Below, in pieces: positions 30,601-39,600 of a stretch of DNA of 44,104 bases. This DNA is from Clostridiales bacterium. GTDB taxonomy: Bacteria; Bacillota; Clostridia; Saccharofermentanales; Saccharofermentanaceae. The position numbers and the translations under genes are program-made. The stretch is taken from contig JAFWDK010000004.1 of assembly GCA_017513085.1 (NCBI GenBank), positions 1 through 44,104 of the forward strand, given 5' to 3'. The notes under the pieces were generated by a model. It was not told the DNA's origin. It made no database searches and saw only the letters and a list, made by a program, of their open reading frames with translations. How positions within the stretch are numbered: position 1 is the first letter of the stretch; every line of letters starts with the position of its first letter.

Positions 30601-31902
30601 ATGAAGAAGAGAACAAGAAAGCTAGCCAGCATTCTGACCGCAGCGGCTATGCTTACATCCTTAAGTGCGGCAGTGTGGGCCGATCCGGCACAGATAGGTT
30701 CGAATGGAACTGTGACATCGGCAGAGACATCCGTTTATATTGCAAAGAGTATCAATGTAACGAATCCTTTGGATACCACAGTATATTCGCCGAGCACAAC
30801 TTATACCTACTCGATTACGCCAGCAACTGTAGCAGCTAATTCTACAGTTACTGATGCGGACGGTCATACCGGTAAAGTTGTTGCAGGCGTTAATGGCGGT
30901 GCTGTTTTGGATGCAACAACATTAACACTTAATTCGACTGCAGTTACTGCTAACCAGGATACAGATGAAGTGACAGGAAATATCAAGGTCAACATTGATC
31001 TTTCTGTTTTTACTGAGCCGGGTATCTATCGTTATAAGATTACAGATGAAACGACAGATGCGATTCTCCATAACTCCGGATTGGAGCGTTCCGCGGAGTA
31101 CGATACAGTAAGATATCTGGACGTTTACATTAAACGTGATGCGACATCCGGTGATCTTGTTGTGCTTGGTTATGCACTTTTTAACGGTAAAGTTCTTGAT
31201 GTAGATGGAAATGGCGAGACTGAGGTTAGTGTAGCTACTAATACAGCAAAATCTACAGGTTATGTTAGTGGTTCTGAACCTGGTACCGGTACGGATAATC
31301 TTTCCCTTACAGATATTTATCGCACATACAACGTTACCATTACTAAGCAGGTTACCGGTGAAATGGGTAACAAGACTCATCCGTTCCCATTTACGATTGC
31401 AGTAAACAGTAACGGAACAAACTCGCACTACTTTGCAGGATTGTCTGGAAGTACAGCTGCAAATCCGGTTGCAACAAATTCGATTTCAACACAGCTAACT
31501 CATGGTCAGACATTCCAGATCATCGGTCTTTCTCCGCTGGATACAGTAAATGCTACTGAGACGAACGACACTTATGATACATACACCGTTTCTGTAGATA
31601 ACGCAGATGGCAATATTGTTCCCGGAACACCACGTTCCAACGGACAGACTCTTGCAGTAGCGGATACTCCGTTCCAGGTATCGACATACGATACGACTGC
31701 AGGAACACATGGAACAAGTGCATCCGTTCCGAACGATACACTTACGTTCACGAACAACCTCGCTGCAATTTCCCCGACAGGCGTCATCATTCGTTCCCTG
31801 CCGTATGTAGCCATGGTTGTGATCGCAGGTGCAATGCTTGTTGCAATCAAGATGCTTAATAAGTCCGAGAAGAAGGAGGAGAACAAGAACGAAGCCAACT
31901 GA
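30601..31902 (+). CDS. major pilin with Spy0128-like domains and PTGV sorting signal
   Basis: The start is ATG 30601, 8 nt after AAAGGTGG; GTG 30589 overlaps that site. The 433-residue protein has a signal peptide (cut near AAVWA, about 27). Two Spy0128/FctA-like pilin domains follow: one from SVYIAKSINV with DLSVFTEPGIYRYKITD and a second from YRTYNVTITKQVTG. A cell wall sorting signal AISPTGV is followed by a TM stretch and a basic end. These pilin domains usually carry isopeptide crosslinks. The sorting motif is PTG-type but not LPXTG, the variant polymerised by a dedicated pilus sortase; that sortase is encoded two genes downstream. The product would be the shaft subunit. Confidence 0.88.
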   Translation: MKKRTRKLASILTAAAMLTSLSAAVWADPAQIGSNGTVTSAETSVYIAKSINVTNPLDTTVYSPSTTYTYSITPATVAANSTVTDADGHTGKVVAGVNGGAVLDATTLTLNSTAVTANQDTDEVTGNIKVNIDLSVFTEPGIYRYKITDETTDAILHNSGLERSAEYDTVRYLDVYIKRDATSGDLVVLGYALFNGKVLDVDGNGETEVSVATNTAKSTGYVSGSEPGTGTDNLSLTDIYRTYNVTITKQVTGEMGNKTHPFPFTIAVNSNGTNSHYFAGLSGSTAANPVATNSISTQLTHGQTFQIIGLSPLDTVNATETNDTYDTYTVSVDNADGNIVPGTPRSNGQTLAVADTPFQVSTYDTTAGTHGTSASVPNDTLTFTNNLAAISPTGVIIRSLPYVAMVVIAGAMLVAIKMLNKSEKKEENKNEAN

Positions 31903-31940
31903 GAGTTGACTGACTGATTCTTGTTTCTTCGTAGCAGCTG

Positions 31941-32474
31941 ATGTTGAAAGAGAAGCTTAAGCATATATGGAAAGTTCTTTCGGAATCGAAGGAAGGACTT
32001 AGAAAGTTTGTGCGAAACAGCTTCATCATAGTGATTGGTCTTTGGATCATGTTCGCTTTCGTAATCGGAGTGGACTCTGTCCAGTCGTATGATATGTCAC
32101 CTGCTTTAAACCTAGGAGACCGGCTCATCTATTCGCGCTTTGACAAGGATCCCATAGCACGAGACGTTATCGTGTTTAAAAAGAACGGGCAACTATGTGT
32201 TTCGAGGGTCATTGCGATCCCGGGAGACACTGTGGAAATTACCCCGGAAGGTTCCCTTATAGTCAATGGCAACTACATCATGGAAGATCGAATTAGTGGA
32301 CCGACTTATCCTTACACAGAATATGTACAATATCCTATTACCCTCGCAGAAGGCGAATACTTCGTGCTGGGTGATAACAGACGCACGGGCGTAGACAGCC
32401 GCTATTACGGTACTGTGAAAGAGGACGAGATACTCGGAACCTTGATCATAGTTATACGCCAGCATAATTTTTGA
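31941..32474 (+). CDS. sipA: SipA-like signal peptidase homologue without catalytic residues
   Basis: A 177-residue protein with one N-terminal TM segment (about 27-45) and the fold markers of type I signal peptidase. These are MSPALNLGDRLIYSR, RDVIVFKK, RVIAIPGDTVEI and LGDNR near the end. In active enzymes the SM of the first motif holds the nucleophile and a Lys before RVI is the base. Here they are Asp51 (YDMSP) and Ser88 (VSRVI). I recall that streptococcal pilus protein SipA (Spy0127 type) likewise has Asp and Gly at these places and acts as an assembly helper, so this is probably its counterpart. The position between pilin and sortase fits. The ATG has no clear ribosome binding site. 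Confidence 0.85.
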   Translation: MLKEKLKHIWKVLSESKEGLRKFVRNSFIIVIGLWIMFAFVIGVDSVQSYDMSPALNLGDRLIYSRFDKDPIARDVIVFKKNGQLCVSRVIAIPGDTVEITPEGSLIVNGNYIMEDRISGPTYPYTEYVQYPITLAEGEYFVLGDNRRTGVDSRYYGTVKEDEILGTLIIVIRQHNF

Positions 32475-32488
32475 GGTAGAGCAAAGAT

Positions 32489-33661
32489 ATGGCATTTGCT
32501 TCAGTATTAAAAATAGTAAATTCTATCCTTTCCGGTGTGGCGACTGTCACCGCAGTGTCGGTGATGGCCTTCTCCGGCTATATGCTCTATGAGGACAATT
32601 ATATTCAGAATAAAGCCTATGGCATGCAGTCCATCGATTATAAACCGGTCGTAACGGAGGACTCCGTATCGGTCGATGAACTTCTTGATAACATCCCGGA
32701 TGCAAGAGGATGGATCACAATGGACGGCACGCATATCGATTATCCGGTCGTACAAGGTCCGGATGACCTGTACTATGTAAATCGAGATGAGTACGGCAAC
32801 CCGTCTCTCTCTGGATCAATTTACCTTCAGGCGAAGAACCAGCCTGATTTCTCCGACTCCTACAATCTATTGTATGGCCACCACATGGATAATGGAGCGA
32901 TGTTCGGAGATCTCACCAATTTCATCGATGCGGAGTATTTTAACAGCCATCTTACAGGTACGCTCGTAACACTGAAAGAAGCCTATTCCATTGATGTCGT
33001 TTCGCTCGTGCGGACCGACGCTTACGAAAAAGCACTGTACGATAGAACTTCGCTGGATTGGGATGAGTATGAAAGTGAGATCCTGCAAAACGAAAATATC
33101 GAAGTGATCCGCACTAACCCCGCGATCACTTCGGCGGAGAAATTCATAGTTCTTTCCACATGTGAAGGTGTATCCACAGATGGACGTATCTTGCTGATCT
33201 GCCGTCTCGTTTCTACAGGTAAACAAGTCGATCCGACACCTACGCCAAAACCAGGTGATCCAACGCCCACGCCGAAACCTGATCAAAAAGGAACGGCGCC
33301 GATCGTGAAGACGGGTGATCCGCGTAACGACGGCATGGGCTGGGCTTTACTGAACCTTTGCTGCCTCATTCTTACGGCGACAACGATCCTGCCATATGTA
33401 TTTGAATCAGGCGGGAAGAAAAAGAAGCAAACAAAAATGAAGAACTATATAGGTCCTTTTGCCAATGTAATCCTAGCCATCGTGGCTGCTTACGTCTTCT
33501 TTACATACGAGAACATGAAGCTCCCGATGATCATGAAGGACCGCTATACACCTTGGATGCTGATCATCCTCGGTGTCGCGCTGGCGAGTGAAGAAATTTG
33601 CTCGCGACGCAAAAAGAAAGACAAAAATGTAGAGAAAGAGGAAGAGAAAGTCGATGTTTAA
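32489..33661 (+). CDS. class B pilus sortase with extra C-terminal membrane segments
   Basis: A 390-residue protein with an N-terminal TM anchor (about 7-30) and a class B sortase domain (about 50-245). Catalytic residues are visible: His131 in LYGHHMDNG, Cys225 in STCEG and Arg233 in DGRILLICR. After the domain comes a PTPTPKP-type linker (about 247-270) and three more hydrophobic segments (near 285-308, 318-338 and 352-366), ending in a Lys/Glu-rich tail. Known class B pilus sortases such as streptococcal SrtC1 usually end shortly after the catalytic domain, so this tail is unusual. It should join pilin subunits and attach them to the cell wall. The gene overlaps the adhesin gene by 8 nt. 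Confidence 0.9.
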   Translation: MAFASVLKIVNSILSGVATVTAVSVMAFSGYMLYEDNYIQNKAYGMQSIDYKPVVTEDSVSVDELLDNIPDARGWITMDGTHIDYPVVQGPDDLYYVNRDEYGNPSLSGSIYLQAKNQPDFSDSYNLLYGHHMDNGAMFGDLTNFIDAEYFNSHLTGTLVTLKEAYSIDVVSLVRTDAYEKALYDRTSLDWDEYESEILQNENIEVIRTNPAITSAEKFIVLSTCEGVSTDGRILLICRLVSTGKQVDPTPTPKPGDPTPTPKPDQKGTAPIVKTGDPRNDGMGWALLNLCCLILTATTILPYVFESGGKKKKQTKMKNYIGPFANVILAIVAAYVFFTYENMKLPMIMKDRYTPWMLIILGVALASEEICSRRKKKDKNVEKEEEKVDV

Positions 33662-36600
33662 GGGCAAGTGGATAAAATTGACACGCACTTATGTATCAAC
33701 GGTTCTAACCGCTTCACTGTTGCTGTCTCTTTTCCCGGCTGGAATGCTTCATTCCAGAACAAAAACATACTTCAAACCGGTTTCTGCCTATGCGGAAACA
33801 GATCCTTCAGAGGATGAGGAAACTACTGAGACTTCAGTAGATCCGACTGATGAGACTACGACAGAGCCGTCCGAAGAAATCACTGAATCTACAACAGAAT
33901 CGACAACGGAGCCGACAGATCCGTCGACCGTTCCTTCCGGTGAGGATACAACTGTTCCATCCGAAGAGGAGACGACGGAACCTTCGGAAGAATCGATAAG
34001 CGAGCCGTCTGAAGATCCTACAGAGGAGACGACTTCCGAGTCTTATACAGAGCCCTCTGAGGAACCGACTACAGCAGAACCTTCTGATCCGATCGAAACA
34101 ACACAAGAGCCGTCCGAATCTTCTTCCGAAGAGACAACGGAATCTTCTGCCGAGCCTTCGGAAACAGCAGGTGAGCCGTCTGAGTCGGCTACAGATTCTT
34201 CTGAACCAACGGAAGAAACCACATCTGAACCTTCCGAGGAAACTTCTACGAGTACTTCCGAACCTTCGGAGGAGACCACAACGACTGATCCGACAACGGA
34301 ATCCACGTCAGAGCCAACAGAAGAACCCACTACGGAAACAACAGTTCCAGGAACAGAGCCTTCTGAGCCGGAACACTATGAATCTGCTACGCTGAAAACG
34401 ACGATCGCGGACAGCCAGGGAAAGAAGTATTCCTTCACAGCTACATACACCATGGATTCCGGCCTGCCACAGGACGCAGAACTCCAGGTCAAGGAGATCA
34501 AGAGCGGAAAGTCCTATAACGCATACCTTGAAGAAGCCCAGGCAGCTGTTGAGGGCGGCGACATCGAGTATGTACATCTTTTCGATATCAGCATCGTCAA
34601 AAACGGTGTGGAACTTCAGCCTGCAGAAGGAACAGCAGTATCCATCTCCATCAGATTGGAAGATACAGATACAGACGACCTCAGCGTTGTGCACTTCCCG
34701 GAAGCTCCGGGTAACGGTAGTGCCGAAGTTATAGAGAACTCGACAAAGTCTAACGGTCAGACTACGACAGTAGAGTTTGAAGCAGAGAGTTTCTCGGTAT
34801 ATGCGATCATCGATGCACCGGCACCGGAGACGGTTACGCTTACTCAAGTAGCAAACCAGCAAGAGTTAACAGAGCATTATGACGATTCAATGGGATTTTT
34901 CATTAGTTATGGCTCTACCACTTACATAACCAGTGATTTGAATTCCAATAGTGCTTTTGTTGAGACAAGCAATATTAATGCGGCTTCTCGCTGGTATTTA
35001 GAAGCAGCTTCCGGCACGAATACGTATTATGTATACACCAAGATCAATGGTGTGAAAAAGTACATGTATAATAGTTCCGGAAATTTGATGGCTTTATCTG
35101 ACAATCCGACTACGGCATTTGTAATTAGCGAGGCTGCGGCAAAGAAATTCTACTTCAAAAAAAGTAACGAGAATAAGTGGCTTCAACATTCTAACGGTGG
35201 TAAAGGTATCCGTTTGTATACTGATAATAACACAGCCGCAAATTCTCAGTTGAGTCTTACATATGTTTCTTCTCTCAAAGGTGCTCACGACTATTACCAG
35301 TTGGACGGAAAGACATATAGCATCACGTACCATGAAGAGAGCGTCAAAGGTGCAGGACTCATGGCGCATGGAAAGACAGTAAATTCACAGCAACGCCTTA
35401 CAGCAATTGAACTTCTTGTACGTCCGAACGCTTTGGAAGATGGTGAACTCTTAGTTGCCAAGGATAGTGATCTGACGGACTGGACTTTTGAGTGTATTGA
35501 TGGTAGCACATACTATATCACGACTATGGTCGGTGGAACAAAGAAATACTTGACTCTTTCCGGTAACAATCTGACTTTGGAAGATACACCTACGAGCAAT
35601 TCGCAGATTGCAGTAAAATCCGGAACAGGGGCAAATACAGGCAAATACAGTTTATCTGTCGGTGCTAGAGCGTTAACATTTGTAAGCGGAAGTGTTGCTA
35701 ATGGATTTGGTTCCACTTCTCTTGGAAGCTATTCCTGGTTATCACTTGCGAAGAAGACAACATTTACCGAGGAAGATTTTGTTATATACAGTGCTGAAAA
35801 AGTCAGTGTTTCCGATAAGGAGAAGGTAAAGAACGGTGATAAGATCGTTATATACACTCGTGTATGGAATGATACAAAGAAAAAATACGAGTTCTATATA
35901 GTTAATTACGATGGAACACTGATTCGTTGCTTCGAAAGTGGTGACATGGTGCAGTGGGTCGGAAATGACGTTAACACTGCACTTTGGGAGTTTACGGAGT
36001 ATCTTGGTGACGACGGTAATCCGAATTATTACTATGAACTTCAGAATACTTATTCGGGTAAATATATTGCTCCGCAGCTTCTTCAGAATCAGGTCCTTTC
36101 CGATGAGAAGCTTGGCATTAACCTGAATGGCCGCCGTTATGGTTACACATATACAACCGTTCTTGCTTGGAACGATGGTTCATACGGATATTCCAGCCTG
36201 GGAACCAACAATAAGCATCTGGCTGTTATGGACATGGATAATGCAGAGTCGTTCTTCTTTGCCATTATTAAACCAGAAAATGTTCAAGGCGATCTTTCAA
36301 CAGTAGATACCGTTGACCACACACAATACGGTATTACCATGAAAATGGTCGACTTTAACAACACTATTATTTCTCCCTCGGGTAATTCGACTACGGATGA
36401 ACAACAGCATCTGTTCTTCGGGGATAGCCAGTATGTCCAGTGGGTAGGTGTTCCAGGACTTCTCAGTACCGATTTGAAAGCAAATGATTATCCGGATTCG
36501 ACAAATACCGGAAGATCCTTGGCCGAACTCTATGCAAATGCGATAGATGTCAACCATCTGTTTATTGAGAACACATATTTCTCGAGCGGATATTATGAGT

Positions 36601-39600
36601 TTGACAGTACACAGAACTTTGCTTCCTTCTATAAAGAAGACGGAACGCTGGATCCGGCTAACTTTACGGTTTACGAGCAATTGGGAACAAACGATTCCAG
36701 CGATAGAGAATCGTTGAAACATGGTCAGTTTCTCCCATATAACAAGCTTTCCGAGAATTATGCTGTAAAGAATCCATACAATACGCATGATGCTTTGCAG
36801 AAGCCTCTGCCGGATACTGATCCTAGAAAAGGTGAGAGACTCCTGTTAGTAGATGGCACGACTGACTACTATTTCGGCATGGAGATCGAGGCTAGTTTTA
36901 CACAGACTCCAAGTGGAAAAGATGACTGGGGTCATGACATTATCTATGAGTTCACCGGTGACGACGATTTCTGGCTTTATGTAGATGGTGAGCTGGTCAT
37001 TGATCTGGGTGGTATTCATAGTGCGCTTGGCGGTAGTGTAAACTATTCAACAGGTGAAGTGATCATTAATGGTCGCAAAACGAATCTTCGTGAGATTTTT
37101 GAAGAGAACTACAGAGCAAGAAATCAGAATTGTACTGATCAGGACGTAAGTACATACTTGGCAAACTACTTTGAAGGTGATGAGGTCATCTTCAAAGACT
37201 ATTCGCAGCATACAATGCATATCTTCTTTATGGAACGTGGCGCTGGTGCTTCGAACTTGCACATGCGTTTCAACCTTTCTTCGGTAAAGGAAGGTTCCGT
37301 ATTGCTTGGTAAGGAGATTTCCGGAGTGGACGATACAGCGTCGTACATGATGGATTATCCTTTCCAGATTTATTATGAAAAGAATACTGATACAGAAGGC
37401 GTGTATCAGGAAGTTCTTCTCGAGCCGGATAACAGCATTATCTCGGTGAAATACAAGGATTCGGTTAATGATGTTCCGTTTGTAAGAGATTACTATGATC
37501 CGGCCGGAAATTATTATCCGAAAGTCTTCCTGCTCAAACCGGGAGAACTGGCAGTGATCGATTTCCCGGATGAGGCGATTAAGTACAAGATCGTTGAGTG
37601 TAGTGTTGATACCTCTATCTATGACAAAGTCTATGCGAATGGTGCGTTGACCGATTTTGATGCCAGTGGTCTTACCGGACGTCAGGATATCGAGATAGAC
37701 TATATGGCATCAAAGGAACGTAATCGTGTCACATTTGAAAACCATGTCCGTACCGGAACAAAAGGTTCTCTCCGTTTTACAAAACACTTATGGGATGAGA
37801 CAGGTACGCAGGAGATTCATGATGATGACACTACGTTTAATTTCCGTCTGTATATCGGTTCGGAAAATGACTCCTTCGATAATCTGCCGATCGCCAATCT
37901 CTATAAGTACCATGTTCTGAACCAGAATCTGGAGTATTGCAGATGGGATTCTTCTACGCAGAAATTTGCATCTACAGGAAAAACGACCTTTAGTGCTTTG
38001 ACAGCGGAAGAGAAGAAGGCAGTTACATTTAGTACTTCAATGTATGGTGCCATCTCGAAGATTCCTGTGGACTATACGGTTGAAGTCAGAGATGTCACAG
38101 TGGGAACAAAGTATAAGGTTGAGGAACGTATTGCTGATACACCAGATGGTTACTCACTGAAAAACTACAAGTTTACTACTGATGCCGGCGCAGTTATAAC
38201 TGATAAGACAATACCATATGGTACGATTGTCGCTCAGGTAACCAAGCAGGTAGAGATCCATAACTTGAAGGGTTGGGGTCTTCGTGTTGAGAAGGACTGG
38301 ACCGATGCGGATTACATGCTTAGCCGTGATCCGGTCTTTATGGCTGTTTACTACATCAAGAGCAACGGTGAACTTTCCGCTGCTCCGATTGCGGATACAG
38401 TTCGTCAATTGCCTTATGATCAGGACGAAATGTACTGGTTCTTCGATCATCTTGAAGCCGATGCTGACTATACTTCGAATAACGGAAAAGTTCCTTTTGA
38501 GAAATATGTGGTCAGAGAAGTCAAACTGACAGGCAATTATACCGTTGATGCAAACGGCTACGTGACCGGTTATGATACGATCAGCCCGATTAAGGCGGAT
38601 GCTTCGGAGACATTCAGAGTCACCGGAAGACAAAAGGGAATGTCTATCGATGAGGAGTTTGAATACACTTCTCGATATAAAAAAGGTCAGTTAACCGGAG
38701 ACGATAACAACGTATGTATCGATACCATGATCAATAAGCGTAAGGGTATCGAGCTCTATAAGACTAAGAGAGATGGAACTCCAATCGAAGGTGCTGTCTT
38801 CACACTGAAGGATTCACAGGGTGTGGATGCCGGTGCAGCGACGTATACTTCTGATGCGGATGGTTTGATCACGATTGCATACTTGAGAACAGATGAATGG
38901 TATACATTGACAGAACTCCTGGCGCCGAATGGGTATTGTGTTTTCTCCCCGAGTGCAAGGATCATGCGAGATTCTTCGGATGGAATCCATCTTGAAGGAA
39001 ACGATGTAGAGACCGGATTCTTCGACGGTGGTGAAGCTTTTGTTCGTTACAATGTCATGAACACAAAGTTCGAACTGCAGTTCGCAAAAATCGATGCAGA
39101 GAGCGGAGATCCACTCGAAGGAGTTCACTTTGCACTTTATGCTCAAGTAACCGGCAGCAATGGCCAACCTCGTAGAGATTATCTGCCTATCCCGGGATTT
39201 GAGGATCTTGTTACGGATAGCAATGGTAATATTCCGGAACTGACGGCAGCATTTGATAATGGAACTTTGGGTCACGGCACTTATTATCTTAGTGAGATCG
39301 AACCAAAAGAAATGTATCGACCGCTTACCAAAGATGTTCTGTTTACCATTTCGGATCTTGGAAAAGTGCAACTTGATGATACAAACAATCCTGCAGGTGT
39401 CACTCTTGATGAGACAACATCGTATGACGCAAGTAACATGCTGATTTTGGAGAGCACGATTATAATTCGCAACTATGTCCTTGAAGAAAAAGAAGTGACA
39501 GTGAAAAAGATAGTCAGCAGTGCTTCTAACGGAGATCTGACCGGCGGTTCGGCCTTCACATATACTGCGAAATTGTACTATCCGGATGGCGTGAGACCCT

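Noticed and set aside
33800..34380. Short repeated units that could be mistaken for a CRISPR or tandem-repeat array
   Set aside because: They are degenerate codon-level repeats of a Glu/Ser/Thr/Pro protein stalk, with no constant repeat and spacer.
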